64,000 nucleotides of DNA from Spirosoma lacussanchae (GCF_005870035.1 NZ_SWJG01000001.1:248001-312000), one strand, 5' to 3'; shown: positions 34,550-44,341, counted from the first letter of the stretch. Translations and numbers: made by a program. The notes: generated from the letters alone by a model not told the origin.

Positions 34550-34558
34550 CGCTTACCC

Positions 34559-37500
34559 ATGAAAGCACCTGTACTTTTTCTGACCCTGCTTACAGCATCG
34601 GTCGCGCTGGCTCAGCAGCCCAAAACAGGTTTCAGCCGTAAAACCAAGACATCGGTCCCGTCGGTAAACGTAGCTCAGCGGCTGGCGGCACAGGTCATAC
34701 CGACGCCCAGAAACCGGCGGGGGCAGCAGACGCTGCTGGCTACCGGACTCAGCCGCCCATCGGCCGAACCGCTGCGGCTGCGGGTCATACGCGACACCAG
34801 TACTGGACTACCGGTATTTATCGAACGAACCCTGAGCAAACGACAGAAGCTCAACCAGAACGCTGGCGCCCGACTGTCGGCGGCCGCGGCTTCGTCGGCT
34901 GCGTTTCAGTTTATGGGGCAGATCCGGAGCCTGTTGCAGATCGATGCGCCGGAAGCCAGCTTCACCGTGGCCAGTACCCGGGCCGATGAACTGGGTCAGA
35001 CCCACGTTCGGCTAACGCAGCTGCACCGGGGCGTTCCTGTGCTGGGGTCAGAACTGGTGGCTCACCTGACCGGTACCGACGTGACCGTGCTCAACGGCCG
35101 TTATCAGCCTATACCCAACGAGTTGTCGACCCAACCGCAACTAGCCCTGGCCGAAGCCACCAAGCGGGCCCTCACCGATGTGCGCCAGGCCGTGCGCGTC
35201 CGCTCGTTTGGCGACAATATCCTGAACGTACAGCCCACCGAAGGGTCGCTATGCGTGTATCCGATGGCGGGTGGTGGGGCGCGGCTGGCCTATCAGCTGA
35301 CCGTTCGGCCCAACCTGCTCGACCGTTGGGAATACGTCATTGATGCGCAAACGGGCGAGGTGCTGGACAAATACAACCATACCTGCTCCATCACCCGGCC
35401 GCTGGTTCCGGTATCGGCCAATGCGGGTACTGCCACTCCCGAACGCCCGGCCGCTGCTTCGCTGCTGGTGGCGGCTTCGGGGCGCGACCTCAACGGGGCT
35501 AACCGCACGTTCCAGACCTATCAGCAGGGCGGGACTTATTTTCTGATCGATACGTCGCGCCCCATGTTTAACGCCCAGGCGTCGACCATGCCCAACGAGC
35601 CGGTAGGCGCGATCTGGACAGTAGACGCGCAGAAGACCTATGGCGATAATCAGAAGGTGTACCAGATCACCTCGGCCACGAATACCGACTGGTCGCCAAC
35701 GGCCGTATCGGCCCACTACAATGCGGGTATTGCCTATGACTATTACCGCACCACCTTTGGCCGTAACGGTCTGAACGGGAGTGGCGGCACGATGATTTCG
35801 CTCATCAACGTAGTCGACGATGACGGGGCTGCGCTGGACAATGCCTACTGGAACGGTAAGATCATGGCCTACGGCAACGGAAAGTTGCTGAAACCGCTGG
35901 CCGGTGCCCTCGATGTGGCAGGCCACGAAATGACGCATGGTGTTATTCAGAATACGGCCAACCTGCAATACAAAAACCAGTCGGGCGCTATCAATGAGTC
36001 GATGGCTGATGTGTTTGCCGTGCTGATCGATCGGGACGACTGGCGGCTGGGTGAAGATGTGGCGCAACCCAATGTGCTGCCGTCGGGTGCCCTGCGCGAC
36101 CTGTCGAACCCGAATCAGGGCGGCCCCACGGCCGACCCCAACGGCTACCAGCCCGCCACCATGCTTCAGTATGACAACACCACCGAAGACAACGGCGGGG
36201 TGCATATCAACAGCGGTATTCCGAATTTTGCCTTTTATAAGTTTGCGACGGCCGTTGGGCGCGAAAAAGCCGAGAAAGTCTACTATCGGGCGCTGACGAC
36301 CTACCTCACCCGCAGCTCGCAGTTCGTTGATCTGCGGCTGGCCGTTATCAAAGCCGCTGCCGACCTGTATGGAACGCCCGGCGCCGAGGTAACAGCGGCT
36401 CAGAACGCGTTTACGGCCGTTGGTATTCTGGACAGTGCACCCACGACACCAACTCAGCCCGACGTGCCGATAGCGGCCGGACAGGATCTGCTGCTGCTGT
36501 CCGATGCCGAAAGCAGCCGACTGTATTCGACAACGGTGGGGTCCTCAACGGCTAAGTTCGACCAGAAAACCAGTTCGGCGCTGCTCCACCGCCCCAGCGT
36601 AACGGACGATGGCAAAGTAGCGTTTTACGTGTCGTCGGACAAACGAATCCGGTCGGTGAATCTGACCGGTACGCCCGTCGAAACCATCATCTCCGACGAG
36701 CCGATCTGGGATAATGTGGCTATCTCGAAAGACGGTACCAAGCTGGCGGCCCTGACTGCCGACCGCGATGGCTCGATCTATGTCTATAGCTACGTCAAAA
36801 AGAAGTGGGCTGAGTTTAAACTGTATAACCCGACGTATACAGAGGGCGTTGAAACCGGCGATGTACGTTATGCCGACTCGTTTGAGTGGGACTTTACGGG
36901 CGAGTTTATCGTGTACGACGCCTTCAACGAGCTGCAGAACGCCAGCGGTGAAAACATCGACTACTGGGATGTGGGCTTTATCAACGTCTGGGATAACAAA
37001 GCGAACGACTTTGCTACCGGTACCATCGAAAAACTGTTCAGTGATCTGGACGAGGGCGAAAGTATTGGTAACCCGTCTTTCTCTAAAAACTCGCCCGGCA
37101 TCATCGCGTTCGACTACGTGCAGGAGGCTAACGACATCTATTACGTGGTGGCCGTTGACCTGAGCAAAAACGCGGATAACCTGCGGGGTATTTACCGCAA
37201 CAATACCCTTGGTTTCCCGAGTTACTCGCGGCTCGACAACCGGATCGTGTTCAGCACCGAGTCGGGCACCAGCGAAGATGTGGCCGGCATCGGTCTGGCA
37301 GCCGATAAGCTTACGCCCTCCGGTACGGCCCAGGTGTTGTATACCGGTGCCAAATGGCCAGTCTGGTATACGCAGGCTACGCGGGTGCTGCCAACCAAAA
37401 CCACCCAGACGATAACCTTCGACGCTATTGCCGACCGCTATACGGATCAGGGCGATATGACACTACGGGCTACTTCGTCGGCCGGGCTGCCGGTTGGGTT

Positions 37501-37915
37501 TCAGGTGATGGGTGGGCCGGCGGTTCTGACCAGTGCCAATGTATTGAAAATTAGCGGAGCCGGTGCCGTTAAGGTGCGGGCCTATCAGGAAGGGAACACG
37601 CTGTTTTATGCCGCCACGCCCGTTGAACGCACGTTTACGGTGCTGGCCGTTACGGGTAATGAACCTGCCTGGTCCGATGCGATGTCGGTATACCCGAACC
37701 CAACCCGCGCTACGGTGACCGTCGACCTGCCTGCTTCCGAAACGCTGGAGGCCATATCGCTGCGGTCCGTAAGCGGGGCCATTGTTACGCAGCCTGCCAT
37801 TCGGGGTCGTCAGCGTACCGCCACGCTCGATTTGCAACACCTGCCCAAAGGCTTGTATTTTCTGCACGTTCAGACGCCCAGTGGCACGGCTCACCGGAAA
37901 GTGATGAAGGAATGA
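34559..37915 (+). CDS. large M4-family metalloprotease with T9SS sorting domain
   Basis: A 1118-residue secreted protease. After the signal peptide (ends SVALAQ) come an FTP/PepSY-type propeptide near residues 60-270, then the thermolysin-like catalytic domain. The zinc site is H456-E-M-T-H460 with the third ligand Glu480 in NESMADVF, exactly the thermolysin spacing. Residues ~640-950 resemble a PD40-type beta-propeller (e.g. RPSVTDDGKVAFYVSSDKRI), unusual for M4. A beta-sandwich region precedes the C-terminal T9SS tail (VYPNPTRATVTVDLP, then LPKGLYFLHV). The tail sends it across the outer membrane by type IX secretion. It is probably degradative and extracellular. Confidence 0.93.
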   Translation: MKAPVLFLTLLTASVALAQQPKTGFSRKTKTSVPSVNVAQRLAAQVIPTPRNRRGQQTLLATGLSRPSAEPLRLRVIRDTSTGLPVFIERTLSKRQKLNQNAGARLSAAAASSAAFQFMGQIRSLLQIDAPEASFTVASTRADELGQTHVRLTQLHRGVPVLGSELVAHLTGTDVTVLNGRYQPIPNELSTQPQLALAEATKRALTDVRQAVRVRSFGDNILNVQPTEGSLCVYPMAGGGARLAYQLTVRPNLLDRWEYVIDAQTGEVLDKYNHTCSITRPLVPVSANAGTATPERPAAASLLVAASGRDLNGANRTFQTYQQGGTYFLIDTSRPMFNAQASTMPNEPVGAIWTVDAQKTYGDNQKVYQITSATNTDWSPTAVSAHYNAGIAYDYYRTTFGRNGLNGSGGTMISLINVVDDDGAALDNAYWNGKIMAYGNGKLLKPLAGALDVAGHEMTHGVIQNTANLQYKNQSGAINESMADVFAVLIDRDDWRLGEDVAQPNVLPSGALRDLSNPNQGGPTADPNGYQPATMLQYDNTTEDNGGVHINSGIPNFAFYKFATAVGREKAEKVYYRALTTYLTRSSQFVDLRLAVIKAAADLYGTPGAEVTAAQNAFTAVGILDSAPTTPTQPDVPIAAGQDLLLLSDAESSRLYSTTVGSSTAKFDQKTSSALLHRPSVTDDGKVAFYVSSDKRIRSVNLTGTPVETIISDEPIWDNVAISKDGTKLAALTADRDGSIYVYSYVKKKWAEFKLYNPTYTEGVETGDVRYADSFEWDFTGEFIVYDAFNELQNASGENIDYWDVGFINVWDNKANDFATGTIEKLFSDLDEGESIGNPSFSKNSPGIIAFDYVQEANDIYYVVAVDLSKNADNLRGIYRNNTLGFPSYSRLDNRIVFSTESGTSEDVAGIGLAADKLTPSGTAQVLYTGAKWPVWYTQATRVLPTKTTQTITFDAIADRYTDQGDMTLRATSSAGLPVGFQVMGGPAVLTSANVLKISGAGAVKVRAYQEGNTLFYAATPVERTFTVLAVTGNEPAWSDAMSVYPNPTRATVTVDLPASETLEAISLRSVSGAIVTQPAIRGRQRTATLDLQHLPKGLYFLHVQTPSGTAHRKVMKE

Positions 37916-37934
37916 TCCGGGGCGGAGGCCCGGG

Positions 37935-39290
37935 TTACTCGACCCAGACGGTCTTGATGTTCACGAACTCCCTCATGCCAACGTCGGACAGTTCGCGGCC
38001 GAAGCCCGACTGTTTGATACCACCGAAGGGAACCCGAACATCGGACCGCATCAGTCCGTTGATAAAGACCGACCCTGCCTCGATCTGCCGGGCCAGCCGG
38101 TTGGCGCGGTCCAGATCCCGGGTCCAGATGGCGGAGCCAAGACCGAAGTTCGACCGATTGGCGAGCCGGATGGCCTCCGCTTCGTCTTTAGCGTCGATCA
38201 GTACGGCCAGCGGTCCGAAGGTTTCTTCGTCGAAAGCCGCCATGCCGGGCTTCACCTTGTCGAGCAGCATGGGCTGAACATTGCAGCCGTCGCGTTTCAG
38301 AGTACCCATCAGCGATTTGGCACCCTGTTTCAGCGATTGATGATACTGCCGTTCGATCGAGTCGGCCAGATCGAGCCGGGCCATCGGTCCCATGGTCGTG
38401 GTATCATGGGTCGGGTCGCCCTGCCGGATCTGGCTGATGTGCTGAACTACCCGTTCGGTAAAGGCTTTTTTCACGGATTTTTCCACGATGAATCGTTTGG
38501 CGGCAATGCAACTCTGGCCTGCGTTCTGCATCCGCGATTGCACGGCGATTTTAGCGGCCTGGTCGAGGTCCGCGTCGGCCAGAACGATAAGCGCATCGGA
38601 ACCGCCCAGCTCCAGCACCGATTTCTTGATGGCTTTGCCAGCCAGGGCCGCCACCGATGCCCCCGCCCGTCCGCTGCCCGTTAGCGTCACAGCCTTGACG
38701 CGCTGATCGTTCAGCAGCGTTTCAACGGGCTCCACGTCGATCAGCAGCGACTGAAAAACGCCGTCGGGCAGACCAGCATCCCGGAAAACCTGCTCAATGG
38801 CCAGCGCACAGCCAAATACGTTAGGCGCGTGTTTCAGTACCCCAACATTGCCCGCAATGAGTCCTGGAATGGCGAAACGAAATACCTGCCAGAAGGGGAA
38901 ATTCCAGGGCATAATGGCCAGCACCGTTCCCAGCGGCTGGTACGTGACATAGCTCCGGTGGGCGGGGCTGTCAATAACCTGATCGGCCAGGAACGACTCG
39001 GCCTGGTCGGCGTAAAACGCACAGGCATCGGCGCATTTCTGAATTTCGCCCTCGGCTTCCTGCCGAATTTTTCCCATTTCGGCCGTAATCAGGTCGGCCA
39101 GTTCTGACCGGCGACTTACCAGCTGAGAGCCAACCCGACGCAAAAAGTCAGTCCGCTCCGGAAGCGACAAAACCGACCAGTCGGCAAAGGCCCGGTCGGC
39201 TCGTTTGAGTTTTCGTTCGATAGCGGCCGCGCTGTCGGCCCGGTACGTCTTCAGCCGACGCTGATTGTAGGGATTGATAGAGGCAAACAT
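37935..39290 (-). CDS. NAD(P)-dependent succinate-semialdehyde dehydrogenase-type enzyme
   Basis: A 451-residue aldehyde dehydrogenase, most like the short succinate-semialdehyde dehydrogenases (GabD/Sad type). Motifs are the cofactor loop [13 protein letters not shown] near residue 127, [13 protein letters not shown] near 202, the catalytic Glu in LELGGSDAL near 225 and the catalytic Cys in [12 protein letters not shown] near 258. [20 protein letters not shown] and [12 protein letters not shown] near the C-terminus complete the fold. It would oxidise succinic semialdehyde to succinate. It lies downstream of the MarR gene on the same strand, separated by a 118-base palindromic repeat, and converges with the protease gene over a GC-rich hairpin. 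Confidence 0.9.
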   Translation of the reverse strand: MFASINPYNQRRLKTYRADSAAAIERKLKRADRAFADWSVLSLPERTDFLRRVGSQLVSRRSELADLITAEMGKIRQEAEGEIQKCADACAFYADQAESFLADQVIDSPAHRSYVTYQPLGTVLAIMPWNFPFWQVFRFAIPGLIAGNVGVLKHAPNVFGCALAIEQVFRDAGLPDGVFQSLLIDVEPVETLLNDQRVKAVTLTGSGRAGASVAALAGKAIKKSVLELGGSDALIVLADADLDQAAKIAVQSRMQNAGQSCIAAKRFIVEKSVKKAFTERVVQHISQIRQGDPTHDTTTMGPMARLDLADSIERQYHQSLKQGAKSLMGTLKRDGCNVQPMLLDKVKPGMAAFDEETFGPLAVLIDAKDEAEAIRLANRSNFGLGSAIWTRDLDRANRLARQIEAGSVFINGLMRSDVRVPFGGIKQSGFGRELSDVGMREFVNIKTVWVE

Positions 39291-39301
39291 AATTAAAGGA
39301 C

Positions 39302-39420
39302 GATGAGTAAGTTATGAGTTATGAATGATGAGTTATGAATGATGAATGAGTACTTACAGGCGCCAACCGCACCGACCACGGGCATACACTCATCGCTCAT
39401 CAGTCATCACTCATAACTTA
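39302..39420. repeat. heptad-rich palindromic intergenic element
   Basis: TAAGTTATGAGT (39308-39319) and ACTCATAACTTA (39409-39420) are exact inverted ends. The left arm is a run of seven-base units such as GAGTTAT and GAATGAT; the right arm has the inverted CTCATCA-type units. The centre contains TTACAGGCGCC. The right end supplies the MarR stop codon. Confidence 0.7.
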
Positions 39421-39942
39421 TTCACTGTTCGTTGGGTTGTCGGCTTCGAGGACGGTGACAAGTTCTAGCAGGGTGTCGATAACCTGATCCATACGGTCGT
39501 GCCCCACGATGGCGTCGAACTGGTCGCGGGCCTGCTGCATGCTGTCTTTGAGCGCCATGAATAGCTCTTTGCCCCGATCATTCAGGAAAATGACGCTGGA
39601 GCGCGAGTCGGCGGGATTTTTCTGGGTGTATATGTAGCCGTCGGCTTCGAGCAGGCCGACAATCTTACTCATCATCTGCTTGGTAACGCAGGCCCGTTTG
39701 GCCAGCTCGTTATTAGTCGTTCCCCGTTCGCCGATGTTAGCCAGGAACATCAGGTAACTCATCTTGAAGTCGGTGAAGCCCTGCTGGTGCAAACGAGGCT
39801 CCACGAAGCTTTCCATATACCGCTTCATCCGCCAGAGCAATCGGCCAATAGACCGTTCGCGCATGATGCGGTATTGTTCAAAATCAAAGGAATTTTTATC
39901 TGTTTCCGTGGTCATAGGCACAAAAATAATCTTTTCAGCCAT
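39418..39942 (-). CDS. MarR-family transcriptional repressor
   Basis: A 174-residue winged-helix regulator. The MarR domain covers about residues 35-150, with the recognition helix region TTNNELAKRACVTKQMMSKI and the wing NPADSRSSVIFLNDRGKEL. Such proteins bind palindromes as dimers and release them on binding small molecules, often substrates of the pump they control. ATG 39942 fits an exact promoter box just upstream (minus-strand TATATTTG, 39962-39969); ATG 39915 is an alternative. It is divergent from the EmrA/EmrB/TolC operon, and two palindromes lie in the shared region. Autoregulation and repression of the pump are therefore likely. Confidence 0.93.
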   Translation of the reverse strand: MAEKIIFVPMTTETDKNSFDFEQYRIMRERSIGRLLWRMKRYMESFVEPRLHQQGFTDFKMSYLMFLANIGERGTTNNELAKRACVTKQMMSKIVGLLEADGYIYTQKNPADSRSSVIFLNDRGKELFMALKDSMQQARDQFDAIVGHDRMDQVIDTLLELVTVLEADNPTNSE

Positions 39943-39961
39943 TCATAGTGGGGTACATAAA

Positions 39962-40010
39962 CAAATATAGTCAACTTGTTTGACTTTATAGTCAACCAGG
40001 TTTACTTTTG
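39962..40010. promoter_or_regulatory. divergent promoters with two tandem MarR-type operators
   Basis: Plus strand: TTTG (39979-39982), a 20-base spacer and TACTTTTG (40003-40010), which is an ideal promoter for the pump operon. Minus strand: TATATTTG (39969-39962) for marR. Two 17-bp palindromes, AGTCAA-N5-TTGACT (39969-39985) and AGTCAA-N5-TTTACT (39990-40006), are centred 21 bp apart and overlap both promoters. Confidence 0.8.
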
Positions 40011-40043
40011 TGCTCATCAAAGCCAACACTTACCAATTGTTTC

Positions 40044-41162
40044 ATGGCTATTTCTACTACAACAAACGGCAGCCCGGATATTGCTGAAAATAATGGCATA
40101 CGGGCTTATTTACCCCGTATCATTCTTTTTTTCGCGCTGTTGATCGGGGGCTATTTCGCGTACAAAGCCTACGTACACGGTCGGCAGTACGAATCGACGG
40201 ATAACGCGCAGATTGAGGGGAACTCGGCGCCGGTACTGGCTCGGGTAGCGGGCTATGTGCAGGCTGTCAACGTGGCCGACTATGCCAACGTGAAAAAGGG
40301 GCAGCTGCTGGTCACGATCGATCCGCAGGAGTACGATGTGGCGCTGGCGCAGGCCGAAGCCGATTATCAGCAGTCGCTGGCCGACCTCCAGAATGCCCGT
40401 GCCGATCTGCAGAACGCGCAGGCCAATGCCCGTAATGTGGCGCAGAACGCTCGGGTAGCTCAGTCAAACGCAGCGGTGCAGGAGTCCCGGCGCAGTAAGG
40501 CCCAGCGTGATCTGCAGCGCGATCAGAATCTGTACAAAGAGCAATCGCTGACGCGCAAGCAGCTCGAAGACAGCCAGAACAACGTTGAGGTGCAGAGCCG
40601 CCAGTACGAGGCTAACGTTGAGCAGATCAACCTGGCGCGTACGTCGCAGGGGGTAGCGCAGGCGGGTATTGCCAAAGCCCAGGCCAATATCCAGAAGATT
40701 GAAGCCGTACTAAAAGTCAAACAGGCCGCCATCGACAACGCCAAACTGCGCGTTGGCTACGCCCGACTAACGGCTCCCATTGACGGGAAAATAGGTCGTA
40801 AGAACGTGGTAGCGGGTCAGTACGTACAGCCCGGACAGAACCTGTTTACCATCGTGGCCGATTCTACGTTCTGGGTCGTTGCCAACTTCAAGGAAACCCA
40901 GCTTGAGAAAATGAAAATCGGGCAGGCGGTCGACGTAAAACTCGATGCCTACCCCAACCTCGATATCAAAGGCCGGGTAGCCTCGCTGTCTGACGCGACA
41001 GGCGCTCGTTTCGCGCTGCTGCCGCCCGATAATGCCTCGGGTAACTTCGTCAAGATCACCCAGCGCGTACCGGTCAAGATCGAGATCGTGAACCCCGAAA
41101 AGTACCGGAATCAGCTACGGGCAGGGCTCAGCGTGGAAGCCGACGTGCGCGTCGATGAGTAA
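40044..41162 (+). CDS. HlyD/EmrA-family efflux adaptor
   Basis: A 372-residue membrane-fusion protein that bridges the inner-membrane pump and TolC. One N-terminal transmembrane helix (YLPRIILFFALLIGGYFAY) is followed by the family opening YESTDNAQIEGNSAPVLARV. A long Ala/Gln/Asn-rich coiled-coil hairpin spans about residues 100-235, and the second lipoyl/beta-barrel region includes RLTAPIDGKIGRKNVVAGQY near 245 and VANFKETQLEKMKIGQAV near 285. ATG 40044 fits the promoter; the upstream frame from 40008 overlaps the promoter box. First gene of the MarR-controlled operon. Confidence 0.95.
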   Translation: MAISTTTNGSPDIAENNGIRAYLPRIILFFALLIGGYFAYKAYVHGRQYESTDNAQIEGNSAPVLARVAGYVQAVNVADYANVKKGQLLVTIDPQEYDVALAQAEADYQQSLADLQNARADLQNAQANARNVAQNARVAQSNAAVQESRRSKAQRDLQRDQNLYKEQSLTRKQLEDSQNNVEVQSRQYEANVEQINLARTSQGVAQAGIAKAQANIQKIEAVLKVKQAAIDNAKLRVGYARLTAPIDGKIGRKNVVAGQYVQPGQNLFTIVADSTFWVVANFKETQLEKMKIGQAVDVKLDAYPNLDIKGRVASLSDATGARFALLPPDNASGNFVKITQRVPVKIEIVNPEKYRNQLRAGLSVEADVRVDE

Positions 41163-41236
41163 TGAACACTATGTACGGGTTTGTCCGTGAGGCCGCTGCC
41201 CAGGACAAGACATGCTACCTGTTTCAGGCCTAGAAC

Positions 41237-42817
41237 ATGAATCAACCAACCGGGTTTCGTCGGTGGATCGTGGTGATCACGGCCATTTCGGCAGCTATAA
41301 TCGAACTGATCGACATCTCGATCGTAAACGTGGGCCTGACCGACATTGCCGGTAATCTGGGCGTTACGATCGAGGATGTATCGTGGGTGGTGACGTCCTA
41401 CGCCATCGCCAACGTGATCGTTATCCCGATGACGAGTTTTTTGCAGCGGTACTTCGGCCGCAAGAACTATTACATCGGCTCCATTTTCCTGTTTACGCTG
41501 GCCTCGTATGGCTGCGGCCTGTCCGATAACCTGTGGATGCTGGTGTTTTTCCGGTTCCTGCAGGGCGTTGGCGGGGGGGCGTTGCTGTCTACCTCGCAGG
41601 GGCTGATGTACGATGCGTTTCCGCCTTCGCAGCGGGCCACGGCCTCGGCCCTGTTCGGGATGGGTATTGTACTGGGCCCCACACTCGGTCCTACGCTCGG
41701 TGGCTATATCATCGATAATTACCACTGGAGCTGGATGTTCTACATCAACGTACCGATCGGTATTGTGGCCGTCATGCTCAGCTCGGCCTTCATCGACAAA
41801 AAAGAAGAAGAGCTGAACATTAACCGCGCTGCCATCAAAATTGACCAGTTCGGTATTCTGCTGCTGGCCATCGGGGTGGGTAGTCTGCAGTATGTGCTGG
41901 AGCGGGGCGAAGCCGACGACTGGTTCGATAGTTCGCTGATTACGGGCCTGACCCTTGCCGCTGCGGTGACGCTGCCGCTGTTTGTCTGGTGGGAGCTGCG
42001 GGGCACCCGCGAGCCGGTGGTGGATCTGCGTACGCTCAAGAACCGAAACCTGGTGGTTGGCTCGCTGCTGATCGTTGTGGTTGGCTACGGGCTGTTTACG
42101 TCGGTGTTGTTATATCCGCTGTTTGCGCAACGCATTATTGGCATGACGGCCACCCAGACCGGCAAACTCCTGATTCCCGGCGGCCTCATTACGCTGCCCA
42201 TGTTCGCGCTGACGGGCAGGTTGCTGGCCAAAGGAACCTCGCCCCGGTTGATCGTGATCTTCGGCTACATTGCCTTCGCTGCGTTTTGCTTTACGATGTC
42301 TACTTATAACATGGACGCGTCGAATGGCGATTTTATCGGGGCGCTGATCATTCGGGGCATCGGGCTGGCGCTGGTCAATGTGCCGCTTATCAACCAGTCG
42401 GTATCGACGCTCGAACCGCGTCAGCTGCCTACGGGCATTGCCATCGTAAACATGATGCGGCAGCTGGGCGGAGCCTTCGGGGTAGCTATCACGAACACTT
42501 ACGTAACCCAGCGCAGCGCTGTTCATCGGGGCGATCTGGTATCAAACCTGCAACCCGGCGATCCGCTCCTGACCGAACGGCTCAACGCGCTCACGCAGGG
42601 GCTGATGGCACGGGGCGTCAACGCATTCGATGCCACGACGGGGGCGTATCGCAATCTCGATCTGATTATCCAGAAGCAGGCGCTGATGGTCTCGTACCTC
42701 GACACATTCCGGCTGGCGGGGCTGTTTTTCGTGGTGTCGTTTCCGCTGTTATTCTTACTGAAAAACAAAAAAATGGACCCGGCCGCTGCCAAAGCAGTAG
42801 CCGATGCCGCTCACTAG
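41237..42817 (+). CDS. DHA2-family (EmrB/QacA) multidrug efflux MFS transporter
   Basis: A 526-residue proton-driven drug exporter with about 14 transmembrane helices. The family start is visible as IELIDISIVNVGLTDIAGNL near residue 20, with MFS motif A-like GRKNYYIGSIFLFTLAS near 75 and motif C-like ALFGMGIVLGPTLGPTLGGY near 135. In EmrAB systems this protein pairs with the HlyD-type adaptor encoded upstream (74 bases) and a TolC-type channel, here 117 bases downstream. The position in a MarR-controlled operon suggests export of toxic hydrophobic compounds or uncouplers. Confidence 0.95.
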   Translation: MNQPTGFRRWIVVITAISAAIIELIDISIVNVGLTDIAGNLGVTIEDVSWVVTSYAIANVIVIPMTSFLQRYFGRKNYYIGSIFLFTLASYGCGLSDNLWMLVFFRFLQGVGGGALLSTSQGLMYDAFPPSQRATASALFGMGIVLGPTLGPTLGGYIIDNYHWSWMFYINVPIGIVAVMLSSAFIDKKEEELNINRAAIKIDQFGILLLAIGVGSLQYVLERGEADDWFDSSLITGLTLAAAVTLPLFVWWELRGTREPVVDLRTLKNRNLVVGSLLIVVVGYGLFTSVLLYPLFAQRIIGMTATQTGKLLIPGGLITLPMFALTGRLLAKGTSPRLIVIFGYIAFAAFCFTMSTYNMDASNGDFIGALIIRGIGLALVNVPLINQSVSTLEPRQLPTGIAIVNMMRQLGGAFGVAITNTYVTQRSAVHRGDLVSNLQPGDPLLTERLNALTQGLMARGVNAFDATTGAYRNLDLIIQKQALMVSYLDTFRLAGLFFVVSFPLLFLLKNKKMDPAAAKAVADAAH

Positions 42818-42934
42818 TACTTGGCGCCCGGGAGCGGTATGCATGGCCGGATAGGCCTACGTCGATGGTCAGTGCCGCCGGCCGTTGATCCTCATGATGC
42901 CGCAACCCGCCGGGTCTCACAAACACATACATGT

Positions 42935-44260
42935 ATGCAGTTAAAATACCTTGTCTGTATAGCCTTACTAACGGCCGGTGGTGTTCGGGCGCAGCAGCCT
43001 CAGCCGGTTCCGGTGCCTGCCGACCTGCGGGCGCTGCTTCAGCAGGCCAACGCCAACTACCCCGTGCTCCGACAGCAGCAGGAGCTGATCCGGGCGGGTG
43101 AACTGCGGGTCGATATAGCCCGTACGGCATTACGCCCCACTGTTAACCTGAACGGGAGTTACACCTACCTGACCCCCGTGCCGCAGGTGACGTTTCCGGT
43201 CAACGGGCAGGATGCTACGCTGAAGCTGGCGCCCAATAACAACCTCAACGGCAACGTATCGATCGGGCAAACCATCTACGACTTTGGCCGGACCGACGCA
43301 TCTGTTCGGCAGGCTGCCGATAACGTGCAGGTGCTGCGCCGGGGGCTGGAGATTACGCAGCAGAACCTGGCCTTTCAGGTCGCGGCTGCCTATTTCGGCG
43401 TGGGCTTTCTGCAACGGAGCCTGGTCGTGCAGGATTCGGTGATCCGGACCGCCGGAGCCAACGTGCGGCTCCTGGCAACGCGGCTGCAGAACGGCGATGC
43501 GCTGCAATACGACGTACTGACGCAAACGGTTCGGGTAAAAGCCGCGCAAAACCGCCGGATCGAAATCCAGAACCTGTTGGAGCGACAACTGGCTGCGCTG
43601 ACCTTCCTGACCGGTAATCCCAGTCCGGACGTGAGCCAGGCCATTACCCAGTTCGACCTGACCGATGCGGTCAGCAGCGCTACCCAGCCCTACAACCTCG
43701 ACCTGGCTCCGGTACTGGCGACTAACAAAGATGTGCAGCTGGCTCAGGACCGGCTCCGCGCGGCCGAGACTGAGATTCTGGTCAATAGCCGGGCTGGTAA
43801 GCCGAGCATCGGGTTCAGCGGGAATGCGGGGTTCAAAAATGGGTATCCGCTCAACGTAGAGCAGCCGCGCGCCAATCTGGCGGCCGGTGTTGCCGTGGTA
43901 GTTCCTCTCTATGCCGGTAAGCGCTACCAGCTACAGAACCAGGCCGCCCAGCTGAATCTGAACGCCAGCCGCTACGCCGTAGAAACCGCTAACGCCCAGC
44001 TTCGGCAGAACCTCGCCCAACTCAACGCCGACATCCGCAGCAACCAGACCCGCCTGGCCAACCTCGAAACGCAGGTGCAGCAGGCGCGTCAGGCACTGAC
44101 TATTGCCAACGCCCGCCTGCGCAACGGAGTAATCACAAACGTAGAGCTACAAAGCGCCGAAACCGGCGTTGAAGAAGCCGAGCTGGGCCGACTCAATTTT
44201 AAATACCAGCTCCTGCTCAACCAGCTCGAACTGAAACGGCTGCTGGGAGAAGGGCTATGA
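42935..44260 (+). CDS. TolC-family outer-membrane channel
   Basis: A 441-residue outer-membrane efflux protein. The signal peptide starts MQLKYLVCIALLTAGGVRAQ. Two similar halves follow, each with long Ala/Gln/Leu-rich helices (e.g. DLRALLQQANANYPVLRQQQ near residue 30, and the second-half LRQNLAQLNADIRSNQTRLA near 350) and short barrel strands (GAYP-like AAGVAVVVPLYAGKRYQLQ near 310). This is the channel of the tripartite pump. ATG 42935 is preferred, because the longer frame from 42821 lacks a signal sequence. Its TGA overlaps the palindromic element at 44259. Confidence 0.92.
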   Translation: MQLKYLVCIALLTAGGVRAQQPQPVPVPADLRALLQQANANYPVLRQQQELIRAGELRVDIARTALRPTVNLNGSYTYLTPVPQVTFPVNGQDATLKLAPNNNLNGNVSIGQTIYDFGRTDASVRQAADNVQVLRRGLEITQQNLAFQVAAAYFGVGFLQRSLVVQDSVIRTAGANVRLLATRLQNGDALQYDVLTQTVRVKAAQNRRIEIQNLLERQLAALTFLTGNPSPDVSQAITQFDLTDAVSSATQPYNLDLAPVLATNKDVQLAQDRLRAAETEILVNSRAGKPSIGFSGNAGFKNGYPLNVEQPRANLAAGVAVVVPLYAGKRYQLQNQAAQLNLNASRYAVETANAQLRQNLAQLNADIRSNQTRLANLETQVQQARQALTIANARLRNGVITNVELQSAETGVEEAELGRLNFKYQLLLNQLELKRLLGEGL

Positions 44261-44338
44261 GTGATGAGTTAGTAGTGATGAGTGGGGTCGGCGCCTACAG
44301 GCAATCACTCATCGCTCACCACTACTAACTCATCACTC
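44259..44338. repeat. heptad-rich palindromic intergenic element
   Basis: GAGTGATGAGTTAGTAGT (44259-44276) and its exact inverse (44321-44338) flank a centre with GGCGCCTACAGGC. It fills nearly all of the space between the convergent tolC-type and comB genes, so it may also stop transcription from both sides. Confidence 0.75.
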
Positions 44339-44341
44339 CGT

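Noticed and set aside
35249..36205. 318-codon minus-strand frame inside the M4 protease
   Set aside because: Antisense to the conserved catalytic domain; no start context or family.
39302..39420. Heptad repeats as a CRISPR array
   Set aside because: Units are seven bases, imperfect and without spacers, and form one palindrome.
42821..42934. Longer start for the TolC-type protein at 42821
   Set aside because: It would bury the clear signal peptide that begins at 42935.
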